Of a stretch of DNA of 64,000 nt, positions 37,318 through 46,810 are shown one piece after another. This DNA is from Pedobacter sp. UBA4863 (GTDB lineage Bacteria; Bacteroidota; Bacteroidia; Sphingobacteriales; Sphingobacteriaceae). Under the pieces are notes generated by a model, which was not told the DNA's origin, made no database searches, and saw only the letters and a program-made list of their open reading frames with translations. The position numbers were made by a program, and so were the translations under genes. Each line of letters opens with the position of its first letter. Position 1 is the stretch's first letter. Where the stretch lies: assembly GCF_002399615.1 (NCBI RefSeq), contig NZ_DHDZ01000031.1:13185-77184 (forward strand), written 5' to 3'.

Positions 37318-38991
37318 ATGGAAAACAAACCCATAGCTCGTACGCTCAGATTATTATCCCAATTAATGGAACTTCACAACGAAAATCCGTTTAAGATAAA
37401 ATCTGTAGCCAATGCAGCCTTTAAAATAGATAAATTACCTTTTGCCATTGCTAGCAAGCCCATTAGCGAAATTGACAAAATAGATGGCGTAGGCAAAAGT
37501 ATTGCGGCAAAAATTGTAGAATTGCTAGAAACAGGAACTATTGGCGAACTAGAAAGTTTATTGGACCAAACTCCTCCTGGAGTTGTAGAAATGTTGGGCA
37601 TTAAAGGCATTGGTCCTAAAAAAATTGCTACCATCTGGCACGATTTACACATCGAAAATATTGGCGAGCTATACTATGCCTGCAACGAAAACCGACTAAT
37701 TGAAGCCAAAGGTTTTGGACTAAAAACTCAAGAAGAAATTAAGAAGGTTATTGAGTTTAAAATGGCCGCTAATGGTAAGTTTTTGTATGCCCAAGCAGAA
37801 CCTGTGGTTAACAACGTGCATGAAAAACTATCAGTTTGGCTTAATGAGGTAGAGCACGATGCCTTATTGGGAATTGCAGGCGAATACAGAAGATTATGCG
37901 AAATTATTGAGGAGGCGGTGTTTGTGCTTGGCACAGCAAATCAAGCATTGCTCATTACACAGTTAAGCAGTTTTGAACTTAATTTTACTGAAACAGCCCC
38001 CAATATCTTCACGGCACAAACAGAGAGCAACTTAACTATTAAACTGTTTATTGTCCCGAAGGCTAATTTTTACCTGGATTATTTTAAGCTAACCGGAAAT
38101 GAAACGCACGTAAACCAAGTATTGGCGATAGCTGGAAATCAGGTTTTCAAGACCGAAGAAGATATTTACGAAAAAGCTGGTATAGCTTTCATTGTGCCCG
38201 AGTTACGCGAAGGTTTAAATGAAGTTGAACTGGCTAAAAAACATCAGTTACCAACGCTTATTACCAACCAAGATTTAAAAGGAAGTTTACACAACCACTC
38301 CGATTGGAGCGATGGCGTACACACCCTAGAAGAAATGGCCTTATTTTGTAAAGACATCCTTAAATTGGAATATCTTGGCATTTGCGACCACTCTAAATCT
38401 GCTTTTTATGCCAACGGGCTAAATGAACAACGGGTGTATGCCCAACACCAACAAATTAACGAGCTGAACCAAAAACTAGCTCCTTTTAAAATTTTTAAAG
38501 GCATAGAAAGTGATATTTTGTATGATGGCTCTTTAGATTACAGCGATGATATTTTAAAAACTTTCGATTTTGTGGTAGCTTCTGTTCACAGTCAGTTAAA
38601 AATGACGGAAGAAAAAGCTACAGAACGTTTACTTAAGGCTATAGAAAACCCTTATACTACCATTTTGGGGCATCCAACCGGCAGGTTGTTATTAAGTAGA
38701 AAAGGTTACGATATCGATTATAAAAAAATAATAGATGCTTGTGCAGCCAATGGTGTAGTGATAGAGATTAATGCCAATCCGCTACGTTTAGATTTAGATT
38801 GGCGTTGGCATCGCTATGCGTTAGAAAAAGGCGTGTTACTTGCTATAAACCCCGATGCACACCGCAAAGAAGGCTTTTTAGACATGCGTTATGGGGTAAT
38901 GGTTGCCCGCAAAGGCGGATTAACTGCTGAAAAATGTTTAAACGCATTTTCTTTATCTGAAATCTCTAACTTTTTTGCTAGCAAACAATAA
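37318..38991 (+). CDS. polX: PolX-like protein with degenerate polymerase palm and intact PHP nuclease domain
   Basis: This 557-residue protein has the domain order of bacterial PolX: an 8-kDa-like helical part and helix-hairpin-helix motifs (IDGVGKSIAAKI, IKGIGPKKI), a nucleotidyltransferase-like middle, and a C-terminal PHP domain. In the palm the usual G-S-x-RR motif reads GEYRR, and the catalytic GDIDI-type stretch reads EEAVFVL, so the metal-binding aspartates are missing. The PHP ligands are all present (LHNHSDWSDG, CDHS, GIESDI, ASVHS, GHPTGR, NPDAHR). It is probably a nuclease in DNA repair rather than a polymerase. Confidence 0.88.
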   Translation: MENKPIARTLRLLSQLMELHNENPFKIKSVANAAFKIDKLPFAIASKPISEIDKIDGVGKSIAAKIVELLETGTIGELESLLDQTPPGVVEMLGIKGIGPKKIATIWHDLHIENIGELYYACNENRLIEAKGFGLKTQEEIKKVIEFKMAANGKFLYAQAEPVVNNVHEKLSVWLNEVEHDALLGIAGEYRRLCEIIEEAVFVLGTANQALLITQLSSFELNFTETAPNIFTAQTESNLTIKLFIVPKANFYLDYFKLTGNETHVNQVLAIAGNQVFKTEEDIYEKAGIAFIVPELREGLNEVELAKKHQLPTLITNQDLKGSLHNHSDWSDGVHTLEEMALFCKDILKLEYLGICDHSKSAFYANGLNEQRVYAQHQQINELNQKLAPFKIFKGIESDILYDGSLDYSDDILKTFDFVVASVHSQLKMTEEKATERLLKAIENPYTTILGHPTGRLLLSRKGYDIDYKKIIDACAANGVVIEINANPLRLDLDWRWHRYALEKGVLLAINPDAHRKEGFLDMRYGVMVARKGGLTAEKCLNAFSLSEISNFFASKQ

Positions 38992-39051
38992 AGGGCAAAA
39001 TTCGTTATCTATGGGTCATCTACTGTTGTTATTTGCATAAAATTGCCAGAA

Positions 39052-39549
39052 ATGAAACAACTTATTATGGTTAGGCATGCCAAATCTGATTGGGGAGATT
39101 TTAACCTCAAGGATTTCGACAGGCCGCTAAATGCCCGAGGGCATAAAAATGCACCAGAAATGGCACAACGATTAGTCGAAAAAAAATTAGCTCCTCATTT
39201 AATAGTTAGCAGCCCAGCTTTACGAGCCATAACTACCGCAAAATACTTTGCTGCAGCTTGGCAAATTAGCCCCGAGTTAATAAAAACAGAACTGTCTATT
39301 TACGAAGCGCCCATAAGAAATCTATTAAAAGTAATTAATGATTTAGATAACCAATACGATAAGGTTGCCCTATTTGGCCATAACCCTGGCTTAACAGATT
39401 TATTAAACTACCTAACAGACGAATATATTGGCAATATGCCCACTTGTAGTGTGGTTGTTATCGAATTTCCTTTTGATGATTGGAAAATGATTAGCGGTAG
39501 CACCGGAAATTTAGTATTATTCGATTACCCAAAAAGCGGGCTGGATTGA
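39052..39549 (+). CDS. SixA-like histidine phosphatase
   Basis: This 165-residue phosphoglycerate-mutase-fold phosphatase has the RHA motif MVRHAKSDWGDF at the start (nucleophile His near residue 8), the second arginine in SSPALRAITTA, and the second histidine in LFGHNPGLTDLLN. The ATG at 39052 is preferred to an upstream TTG. SixA dephosphorylates Hpt-type histidines, so a link with the Hpt protein at 34443 is possible but not shown. Confidence 0.88.
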   Translation: MKQLIMVRHAKSDWGDFNLKDFDRPLNARGHKNAPEMAQRLVEKKLAPHLIVSSPALRAITTAKYFAAAWQISPELIKTELSIYEAPIRNLLKVINDLDNQYDKVALFGHNPGLTDLLNYLTDEYIGNMPTCSVVVIEFPFDDWKMISGSTGNLVLFDYPKSGLD

Positions 39550-39554
39550 CAGGG

Positions 39555-39614
39555 TTGCCATGCTGAACACCGTGAAGAATCTAACAGACGCCCCGACAGG
39601 CTCAGTATGACAGG
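39555..39614 (+). repeat. Intergenic palindromic repeat
   Basis: TTGCCATGCTGA and TCAGTATGACAGG face each other across about 35 bp. The pattern (ATGCTGA ... GTGAAGAATCT ... TCAGTATGACA) resembles palindromes scattered in Pedobacter-type genomes. It lies between converging genes. Confidence 0.5.
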
Positions 39615-39634
39615 CTAGTCAAAATTTTGGGTGA

Positions 39635-40507
39635 TTAAAACTTAAGGTGCTTAACCGTTAAACCTCCGTTAATTAATTGTTTCAACGAGTCTATACCTAT
39701 TTTAAGATGCGTTTCTACATAATTAGCAGTAACAGAGCTATCGCTTTCTGAGGTTTTTACACCTTCTGGTATCATGGGCTGGTCTGACACTAACAATAAA
39801 GCGCCGGTAGGAATTTTATTGGCAAAGCCAGTAGTAAACACTGTTGCAGTTTCCATATCTACGGCCATAGCACGCAAGCTTTTCAAATACTTTTTAAAAT
39901 TTTTATCGTGCTCCCAAACCCTGCGGTTGGTAGTGTAACAAGTTCCTGTCCAGTAATCTCTAGAATGGTCTCTAATGGTAGTAGAAATAGCTTTTTGCAA
40001 TGCAAAAGCAGGTAAAGCTGGCACTTCTGCTGGCAAATAATCGTTAGAAGTCCCCTCGCCTCTAATTGCCGCAATTGGAAGGATAAGGTCGCCAATTTGG
40101 TTTTTCTTCTTTAAACCGCCGCATTTACCTAAAAACAACACCGCTTTAGGTTGTATTGCCGTAAGTAAATCCATCATGGTTGCCGCCAGCGGGCTACCCA
40201 TACCAAAATTGATGATGGTGATGCCGTTAGCTGTTACACTTTGCATGGGCTTATCTAAACCATAAATAGGCGCATTGTCGTTCCATTCAGAAAACAGGGA
40301 TACATACTTGCTAAAATTGGTAAGTAAAATGTACTGACCGAATTCTTCTAAAGGCCTGCCAGTATAACGAGGCAGCCAATTTTTCACAATATCCTCTTTG
40401 CTTTTTAAGCCTTCTCTAATTGGTGTTTCCACCTCTTTGGCTTTCTTTGCTTTTTTTACAACTTTTACTACTTCTTCATCTTTTTTTACGTCTTTTTCTT
40501 CATTCAT
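39635..40507 (-). CDS. amn: AMP nucleosidase
   Basis: This 290-residue enzyme splits AMP into adenine and ribose 5-phosphate. The core has the phosphorylase fold with ITIINFGMGSPLAATMMDLL, AVLFLGKCGGLKKK and MAVDMETATVFTTGFA. The first 35 residues are Lys/Glu-rich and look disordered. The start at 40505-40507 is chosen because AAAGGAG stands 6-12 bp in front of it; an earlier frame adds repeat-like sequence. Confidence 0.9.
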   Translation of the reverse strand: MNEEKDVKKDEEVVKVVKKAKKAKEVETPIREGLKSKEDIVKNWLPRYTGRPLEEFGQYILLTNFSKYVSLFSEWNDNAPIYGLDKPMQSVTANGITIINFGMGSPLAATMMDLLTAIQPKAVLFLGKCGGLKKKNQIGDLILPIAAIRGEGTSNDYLPAEVPALPAFALQKAISTTIRDHSRDYWTGTCYTTNRRVWEHDKNFKKYLKSLRAMAVDMETATVFTTGFANKIPTGALLLVSDQPMIPEGVKTSESDSSVTANYVETHLKIGIDSLKQLINGGLTVKHLKF

Positions 40508-40620
40508 ATTTTTTCTCCTTTCTTTAAATTTATACTTTTTTGTTGACAATTGGTAAATAGTTGATGGTTGATAGCTCATAGACTATTTATCATCGGCCAT
40601 AAACCATAAACCAAAAGGTT

Positions 40621-40650
40621 AAAAAAAATCCCGAACAAGTCGGGATTTTA
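40621..40650 (-). terminator. Intrinsic terminator after clpX
   Basis: AAAATCCCGA (40625-40634) pairs perfectly with TCGGGATTTT (40640-40649). On the minus strand the stem follows the clpX stop closely and ends in eight T. Confidence 0.92.
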
Positions 40651-40655
40651 TAGTT

Positions 40656-41894
40656 TTAAGCTGCCTTAAGTTTTTTGAAATCAGATTTCTCAAATTTCTC
40701 CTTGGCATACGCTAGTGTAATCTCTAACTCTTTTACATCCGTTTCAGACGGTGTGTCGTACATCGCGTCTAACATGATAGATTCGCAGATTGATCTTAAT
40801 CCCCTTGCCCCTAATTTGTATTCCATGGCTTTATCTACAATAAACTCTAGCACCTCATCATCAAACTTCAATGCTACATTTTCATAATTGAAAAGCTTCA
40901 CATATTGCTTGGTTAGTGAATTTTTAGGTTCTGTTAAGATATTGCGCAATGCTGCTTTATCTAAAGGTTCTAAGTGCGTTAAAACCGGCACACGTCCAAT
41001 TAGCTCTGGAATTAAGCCAAACGACTTTAAATCTTGAGGAGTGATGTACTTGTATAGGTTTTTAAAATCTAAATCCACTTCGTCTTTCTTCACCTTATAG
41101 CCCACTGCCTGCGTACGTAAACGATTGGCAATTTTTCTTTCGATACCATCAAAAGCACCACCGCAGATAAATAAAATATTATTGGTGTTTACGGCAATCA
41201 TTTTTTGGTCTGGATGCTTTCTACCTCCTTGTGGTGGTACATTCACAATAGTTCCTTCTAAAATTTTCAACAATGCCTGTTGTACGCCCTCGCCACTTAC
41301 ATCTCTCGTTATCGATGGGTTATCGCTTTTACGGGCTACCTTATCTACCTCGTCAATGTAAACAATACCACGCTCTGCCGAAGCGACATCGTAATCTGCT
41401 GCTTGCAATAAACGGGTTAAAATACTTTCTACGTCTTCGCCAACATACCCTGCCTCAGTTAATACAGTTGCATCTACAATACAAAACGGCACGTGTAAGA
41501 TCTTCGCAATGGTTTTGGCCAAAAGGGTTTTTCCTGTCCCTGTTTCGCCAACTAACATGATGTTCGATTTTTCGATCTCTACTTCATCTTTATCAATCTT
41601 TTGGCTTAATCTCTTGTAGTGATTATAAACCGCTACAGAAAGCACTTTTTTTGCATCGTACTGACCAATTACATATTGATCTAAGTGCGCTTTAATCTCC
41701 GCAGGTTTTAAGAGTTTAAAACTCTCGTCAAACGCCTTGCCTTTTTTATTTCCTAGCTCTTGTGCCAGCAAAACATTGGCCTGATTTACACATTTATCGC
41801 ATATATATGCATCCAAGCCCTCAATTAACATTAAGGTTTCGTCTTTAGGAGTGCCGCAAAACGAACAATGTGAAACTTTTCCTTGTCTAGCCAT
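40656..41894 (-). CDS. clpX: ATP-dependent Clp protease ATP-binding subunit ClpX
   Basis: This 412-residue unfoldase has the N-terminal zinc-binding domain (HCSFCGTP ... [10 protein letters not shown]), Walker [15 protein letters not shown], Walker [14 protein letters not shown], the sensor region and the RGLRSICE motif near the end. It feeds substrates to ClpP. It follows clpP by 72 bp on the same strand and ends at a clear terminator. Confidence 0.98.
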   Translation of the reverse strand: MARQGKVSHCSFCGTPKDETLMLIEGLDAYICDKCVNQANVLLAQELGNKKGKAFDESFKLLKPAEIKAHLDQYVIGQYDAKKVLSVAVYNHYKRLSQKIDKDEVEIEKSNIMLVGETGTGKTLLAKTIAKILHVPFCIVDATVLTEAGYVGEDVESILTRLLQAADYDVASAERGIVYIDEVDKVARKSDNPSITRDVSGEGVQQALLKILEGTIVNVPPQGGRKHPDQKMIAVNTNNILFICGGAFDGIERKIANRLRTQAVGYKVKKDEVDLDFKNLYKYITPQDLKSFGLIPELIGRVPVLTHLEPLDKAALRNILTEPKNSLTKQYVKLFNYENVALKFDDEVLEFIVDKAMEYKLGARGLRSICESIMLDAMYDTPSETDVKELEITLAYAKEKFEKSDFKKLKAA

Positions 41895-41921
41895 TTTTTT
41901 TGTTTTCAGTTTTCAATTTGT

Positions 41922-41957
41922 AGTTTGCAGTTGGTTGCCTATTGCGCACTGCAAACT
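41922..41957. repeat. Hairpin between clpP and clpX
   Basis: AGTTTGCAGT (41922-41931) pairs with ACTGCAAACT (41948-41957). Neighbouring words such as GCAACTG extend the symmetry loosely. No T run follows, so read-through from clpP to clpX remains possible. Confidence 0.5.
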
Positions 41958-41966
41958 GCAACTGAA

Positions 41967-42653
41967 TTATTTTGTTCCGCCTAATACCTCATCAATCATA
42001 CCAAAGTCTTTAGCTTCGGTAGAAGTCATCCAATAATCACGATCGGATGCTTTTTCTACCCACTCGTAAGATTGTCCTGAATGTGATGAAATGATGTCAT
42101 ATAATTCTTTTTTCAATTTAAGCATTTCTCTCAAATTGATCTCCATATCTGATGCCACACCTTGTGCACCGCCCGAAGGTTGGTGAATCATTACCCTAGA
42201 ATGCTTTAACGCTGCACGTTTGCCTTTAGCGCCCGCTACCAATAAAACAGCACCCATTGATGCGGCCATACCAGTACAAATTGTTGCCACATCTGGTGTG
42301 ATGTACTGCATGGTATCGTAAATACCTAAACCTGCATATACAGAACCGCCCGGAGAGTTAATGTAAATTTGGATATCCCTGTCTGCATCTACCGATTGCA
42401 AAAACAATAACTGCGCCTGAATGATATTTGCATTTTGATCATAAACAGCATCACCTAAAAAAATGATACGATCCATCATCAAACGAGAGAACACGTCCAT
42501 TTGTGCAACGTTTAACTGGCGCTCCTCAATGATGTAAGGCGTCATCCCTTTTGGCGAATTGTTGGTAGCGCCAATAAATCTATCTACGTTTAATCCGTTA
42601 ATACGATGATGTTTAACGGCATATTTTCTAAATTCGTCTTTGTCTATTTTCAT
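41967..42653 (-). CDS. clpP: ATP-dependent Clp protease proteolytic subunit ClpP
   Basis: This 228-residue serine protease has the catalytic serine in CTGMAASMGAVLL, the histidine in HSRVMIHQPSGG and the aspartate in DRDYWMT. IYINSPGGSVYAGLGIYD is the family signature. The N-terminus (about 30 residues) is longer than in E. coli, as is common in Bacteroidota. It is normally next to tig; here a four-helix-bundle gene lies between them. Confidence 0.97.
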   Translation of the reverse strand: MKIDKDEFRKYAVKHHRINGLNVDRFIGATNNSPKGMTPYIIEERQLNVAQMDVFSRLMMDRIIFLGDAVYDQNANIIQAQLLFLQSVDADRDIQIYINSPGGSVYAGLGIYDTMQYITPDVATICTGMAASMGAVLLVAGAKGKRAALKHSRVMIHQPSGGAQGVASDMEINLREMLKLKKELYDIISSHSGQSYEWVEKASDRDYWMTSTEAKDFGMIDEVLGGTK

Positions 42654-42829
42654 GATTCGTTTTAGCTAAGAGCATGGAGCTTTGAGCAACAATGCTTTTT
42701 AAAAATTTTCTGTAAGTTATGATGTCAAACACTAAACTAAAAATTTAAGTTACATTTTTAGAATGGATACCCTCTAATATTTAACTTTTAGATATTGACA
42801 AACCCTATACCATTTAAAAATATATGACA

Positions 42830-43201
42830 TTATTGCATGCTAGGCCTTATTAGACTTTTTGAAAAGCTTGTAATCATTTTAGCTAGCATTTCTAGTTCTT
42901 CCAAAATCACTGCCAGTTCTTGGTCAGAAACTAACTGCCGTTTATGAAGAACTAAAACAATATTTGCATTTTCAAAAACAGAACGATGAGCAAAATTCAA
43001 AAACCTCCTGAAATCTAAAGAAGAACTTGATCCCGAACCTTCTGCAATATTATTAGATACGCTAAGAGCAGCTCCTCGAAGCTGCTCTGCAAATCTATAT
43101 TTCTTTATTTCCTCTAACTTTTCGGAAATATCAATCAACTTATCACCTGTTGCGATAGCCTTCTGCCATATTATCAGGTCTTGAAATCTGAATTTTGCCA
43201 T
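42830..43201 (-). CDS. Four-helix-bundle protein of the S23 / 23S rRNA intervening-sequence family
   Basis: This 123-residue protein has the family pattern FRFQDLIIWQKAI at the start, RFAEQLRGAALSVSNNIAEG in the middle and DFRRFLNFAHRSVFE after it. Such proteins are often found inside rRNA intervening sequences or as free-standing genes of unknown function; they form pentamers. Here it is inserted between tig and clpP, with about 60 bp to tig and 176 bp to clpP, far from any rRNA. Confidence 0.9.
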   Translation of the reverse strand: MAKFRFQDLIIWQKAIATGDKLIDISEKLEEIKKYRFAEQLRGAALSVSNNIAEGSGSSSSLDFRRFLNFAHRSVFENANIVLVLHKRQLVSDQELAVILEELEMLAKMITSFSKSLIRPSMQ

Positions 43202-43264
43202 TCAGCAAAATACAATTTTAGTTAGACATTATGAAGCTTTTGGCTCCATGCCCTTTGCCCAATA

Positions 43265-44611
43265 TTACTTCAACTCCGTAAACTTGTTGTAAGCAATTTC
43301 CTTTTCGTTTAAGGTAGCTACGGATTTAATGTAATCGAAAACTTTTAATGCTTTAACCTCTTCGAAAACACGGTTAGCATTTTCTTTTTCTTGCAAGAAG
43401 TTAGCGGCATATTGCGCCAATTGGTCTTCTGGAAGTGGCGTTGGGCTATACATTCTAAATTGTGCATCTAAACGTTGCTTTGCTGCTTCGAAAACGTCTT
43501 TATAATCAATTTTAATGTCGTTGTCTTTAATGATTTTATTCTCGATCAAAGTCCATTTCAGGTTTTTAGCAAAATCATCGTAACCTTGTGCCAACTCTTC
43601 GTCGGTTAATTTTTCGTTGGTAGCTTTTAACCATTTACGCAAAAACTCATCTGGCAATTGCATTTTAGTTTGCTCGGTAAATTGAGTGTAAATGTCGTTT
43701 TGCAATTTACGATCTGCATCTTGCTTAAACATGCCTTCAATTTCTTCTGTAATTTTAGCAGTGAAACCAGCTTCGTCTTTTACCGTATCAGCACCGAAAA
43801 TTTTATCGAAAAATTCTTGGTTTAAATCTGCTTCTTCTAAACGGTTTACGTTTTTAACTGATACCGAGAATTTAGATTTCAATTCAGCGGCATCTTCTTC
43901 GCTGATGTTTAATAATTTTGCAATTGTAGCGGCATCGCCACCAAAAGCTTTATTCACATCAAGCTCTAAAGTATCATCTTTTTTAACACCAACTAGGGTT
44001 TTCAAGATTTTCTTGTCAGTTACTAAATCTAAACGGATAGAACCAGTAGCTACAATACCGCCTTCAAATTCAGTACCATCGTTAGCTAATTGTTTCAATT
44101 CGGCATAAAGCACATCACCTTCGGCAGAAACTTCAGGATTTGTCATTTTACCATAGCTCTTACGGATATTAGCAATACGCTCACTTAAAGTTTCTTCGTC
44201 GGCTTTAACGTTGTAGTGCGTAAATTTATCTTTAGAAGAAACCTCTATATCAACTGCTGGTGCCAAACCTAGCTCATAGGCGAAGTTAAAAGTATCGTTA
44301 TAGTCCCAATTGTATTGAGAATCGTCTTCTTGAACAGGAAGCGGTTGACCTAAAATCTCAACGTTATTATCAGTAAGGTAATTTGTGATTTTATCGTTCA
44401 ACATATTGTTGATTTCTTCTACCAAGATGCTTTTGCCATACATTCTTTTAATGTGTGCAGCTGGCACCATTCCTTTACGGAAACCTGGTAAATTAGCTTT
44501 TTTAGCCTGCTCCTTAATAGCTTTATCTACGTTTGGAGTGTAATCTTCAGGGGCTAAAGTAATTTTTACTAAAGCATTTAAATCGTCAATTTTTTCCTGT
44601 GTAATATTCAT
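43265..44611 (-). CDS. tig: Trigger factor
   Basis: This 448-residue ribosome-bound chaperone starts with the ribosome-binding domain, whose signature is visible as NLPGFRKGMVPAAHIKR (the usual GFRxGKxP reads GFRKGMVP). A PPIase-like middle domain and a long helical C-terminal domain follow. It is upstream of clpP-clpX on the same strand, the classical tig-clpP-clpX order with one extra gene. Confidence 0.95.
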   Translation of the reverse strand: MNITQEKIDDLNALVKITLAPEDYTPNVDKAIKEQAKKANLPGFRKGMVPAAHIKRMYGKSILVEEINNMLNDKITNYLTDNNVEILGQPLPVQEDDSQYNWDYNDTFNFAYELGLAPAVDIEVSSKDKFTHYNVKADEETLSERIANIRKSYGKMTNPEVSAEGDVLYAELKQLANDGTEFEGGIVATGSIRLDLVTDKKILKTLVGVKKDDTLELDVNKAFGGDAATIAKLLNISEEDAAELKSKFSVSVKNVNRLEEADLNQEFFDKIFGADTVKDEAGFTAKITEEIEGMFKQDADRKLQNDIYTQFTEQTKMQLPDEFLRKWLKATNEKLTDEELAQGYDDFAKNLKWTLIENKIIKDNDIKIDYKDVFEAAKQRLDAQFRMYSPTPLPEDQLAQYAANFLQEKENANRVFEEVKALKVFDYIKSVATLNEKEIAYNKFTELK

Positions 44612-44713
44612 TTAGATATGAGTATTGAGATATGAGATTTGAGACAAAAAGGTTAGTCCAAACACACACATCGATTTATGTTTAATTCTTTATCAATGTC
44701 TTTTTAAAATAAA

Positions 44714-44739
44714 ACCGTCCCAATTTGCATTGGAACGGC
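44714..44739 (-). terminator. Terminator after tRNA-Leu(UAG)
   Basis: CCGTCCCAAT (44714-44723) pairs with ATTGGAACGG (44729-44738) with one mismatch. On the minus strand it lies 15 bp after the tRNA and is followed by a T-rich run. Confidence 0.8.
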
Positions 44740-44753
44740 CTTAATCTTTATTG

Positions 44754-44835
44754 TGCGGAAGAAGGGACTCGAACCCCCACGCCGTGAAGCGCCAGATCCT
44801 AAGTCTGGTGCGGCTACCAATTACGCCACTTCCGC
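44754..44835 (-). tRNA. tRNA-Leu (anticodon UAG)
   Basis: On the minus strand 82 nt fold as a class II tRNA. The acceptor is GCGGAAG with CTTCCGC and discriminator A. The D-arm has AATTGGTAGCCGC. The anticodon arm CCAGA-CTTAGGA-TCTGG gives anticodon TAG. The long variable arm is GCGCTTCACGGCGT, and the T-arm GGGGG-TTCGAGT-CCCTT. CCA is not encoded. Confidence 0.96.
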
Positions 44836-44959
44836 AGTTAGGATTTATTTAGGACTGCAAAGATAGAAATTACATTTACTATTTTACAATAATTGATAAA
44901 AAAAAATCAATTATAATTCGATACAAATCTAAATCGCTCATATTCAAGGAAAATAATTT

Positions 44960-45805
44960 TTAGTTAAATCCTAGTCCGCTGATAGAAAGGTTTTCAGCAC
45001 CTACAGCTACTTGTGCCTTACTGGCTTTTACCTCGAAATAATTGATGGCTGGACACATCATCTCTGTGTATCTTGTCTTATTAAACGGAACAGCCACCAT
45101 CTCATTATTTATTAGCCTAAAAAGACTAGTTTGTTTCCATTCTCCGTTAGCAACCTTGGTTTTTGTAGCTTGAACAGGCTTTCCTTCGTTAGCTACTTGA
45201 TCTATGGCATTTACACGCTTAAACTCGCCAACTGTGTTTAATAAATAGCCATCGCAATCAAAATCTTTTTCAAACTTCTTTCCTGCACCCTCTACCACAA
45301 ACCTAACTTTCTTATCAGCAAGCAATACCAACGACATTTTTACTTCTTCTCCTGGATACCAATAATACTCTTTTTGTGCTGGTGCATTTTCAAAAACAGC
45401 TTTTTGCCCACTCTTATGTTCGGTTCTGCGCAAAAATGGCCTAAATGCTTTGCGTTGTTTAGAAATTTGCCCTTTCTCCTCCCTCACTACTTCCCAAGTT
45501 AAACCAATATCTGTTTCTTGATTTCCCATACTACCACCCATATAGATAGATGGATTATCTAAATATTGTCCTGGTTTTTTAGGATGCTTTCTATCTTCAT
45601 CAAAAACGATGGTTGGTAAAATCACCGTACCTTCAATACCTCGCCAATAATCGTGGCTAGAAACTAATTTTCGGTAATAAGCTCCCTCAAAACACGGCCT
45701 TTGGGCTACTGGAAGTATTTCGTTAAGAATAACAATAGTTTTATGGCTACTTAAAGTTGAGGTTTTATTAACCACACACGCTACCAAACTGCCCATACTT
45801 AACAA
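44960..45805 (-). CDS. Putative lipoprotein of unknown function
   Basis: About 281 residues are encoded. The N-terminal part contains SMGSLVACVVNK, which looks like the end of a lipoprotein signal. The frame stays open upstream with IIRRFRFGFALL, so the true start is probably a non-ATG codon before 45805 and the signal is RRFRFGFALLSMGSLVAC. The body has aromatic strands (YYRKLVSSHDYWRG, YYWYPGEEVKMSL) suggesting a beta-sandwich, perhaps carbohydrate related. I do not recognise the family. It stands alone downstream of the metal-receptor gene. Confidence 0.6.
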   Translation of the reverse strand: MLSMGSLVACVVNKTSTLSSHKTIVILNEILPVAQRPCFEGAYYRKLVSSHDYWRGIEGTVILPTIVFDEDRKHPKKPGQYLDNPSIYMGGSMGNQETDIGLTWEVVREEKGQISKQRKAFRPFLRRTEHKSGQKAVFENAPAQKEYYWYPGEEVKMSLVLLADKKVRFVVEGAGKKFEKDFDCDGYLLNTVGEFKRVNAIDQVANEGKPVQATKTKVANGEWKQTSLFRLINNEMVAVPFNKTRYTEMMCPAINYFEVKASKAQVAVGAENLSISGLGFN

Positions 45806-45856
45806 GGCGAAACCAAATCTAAAACGACGAATAATTTCAATAATTAATGATTCAAG

Positions 45857-46660
45857 TTATCTCTTAATTAGTTGATTTTGAAACTCAAAAAAATACTGTA
45901 CTGCCTTAACCAACCTGCTTCCATACCAAGAAAACATTTCTCCATCAACCAACATTACTTTTGCATTTGACAAAGCCAATTGTATTTCATCTACATGTTT
46001 TTCTTTAAATGGATAGGGTTCTGAAGATAGAAAGACCAGTTCACAGTTCATGGTTTTCAGTTGGGAAAGCTCAATTTCCGGGTAGCGGTTTTCCTTAATT
46101 ACATTACGCAAGCCTATTTTCTGGAGTATATCGTTAATAAATGTAGCTCTTCCAGCTAACATGTAAGGGTCTTTCCAAATTAAGTAAGCTGCCGTTTTAT
46201 CAATTGCTTTTTCTAGCGCTAAAGTCTGTAAATCTCTAAAACCTGCACCAATTAAGTGGTTTAAATAGGTTGCTTCTGGCTGCCGATCTACCAAAGCTCC
46301 TATGTCGGCAATAGTCTGCAGGGCGTCTTGCAAGTTATAGATTTCGCTCATCCAAACGGGAAACTCTTGTTGCAACAATTCAATATCAGCTCTGCTATTT
46401 TCTTCTTTGTTACCAATAATCAAATCAGGCTTTAATTCCCTGATGATCTCAATTTTGAGGTTTTTTGTGCCGCCTACTTTCTGTTTTGCCGCAAATTTTT
46501 CTATAGGATGTATGCAAAACTTGGTTAGCCCAATCACTTCTTCATCCAAACCTAAATCGAAAAGCAATTCGGTTTGCGAAGGCACCAAAGAGACAATCCT
46601 TTTAGGAGGATAAGTGATAGAGATTTCGTTGCCAAGCTGGTCTGTGAAGGATTTATGCAT
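45857..46660 (-). CDS. Helical-backbone metal receptor (BtuF/FecB-type substrate-binding protein)
   Basis: This 267-residue protein belongs to the cobalamin/iron-siderophore binding family. Seen are RIVSLVPSQTELLFDLGLDEEVIG, LKPDLIIGNKEENSR and a long central helix (residues about 115-145). The start at 46658-46660 is used; a TTG frame lies before it. No signal peptide or lipobox is visible, and no ABC permease or ATPase is next to it. It may therefore be one of the cytoplasmic or stand-alone members common in Bacteroidota. Confidence 0.8.
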   Translation of the reverse strand: MHKSFTDQLGNEISITYPPKRIVSLVPSQTELLFDLGLDEEVIGLTKFCIHPIEKFAAKQKVGGTKNLKIEIIRELKPDLIIGNKEENSRADIELLQQEFPVWMSEIYNLQDALQTIADIGALVDRQPEATYLNHLIGAGFRDLQTLALEKAIDKTAAYLIWKDPYMLAGRATFINDILQKIGLRNVIKENRYPEIELSQLKTMNCELVFLSSEPYPFKEKHVDEIQLALSNAKVMLVDGEMFSWYGSRLVKAVQYFFEFQNQLIKR

Positions 46661-46810
46661 AAAGCAAAGATATATTTCTGGCAAATTAATGCCTACGAAA
46701 GATTTATTTCTATAATATTTTCATGGTGCATTAGCCAAAGATATTTAGCCCTAATGAAAACAAAAAGCCCATTTATCTCTTTTTATATATAGGATACTTA
46801 AGATAAAAGC

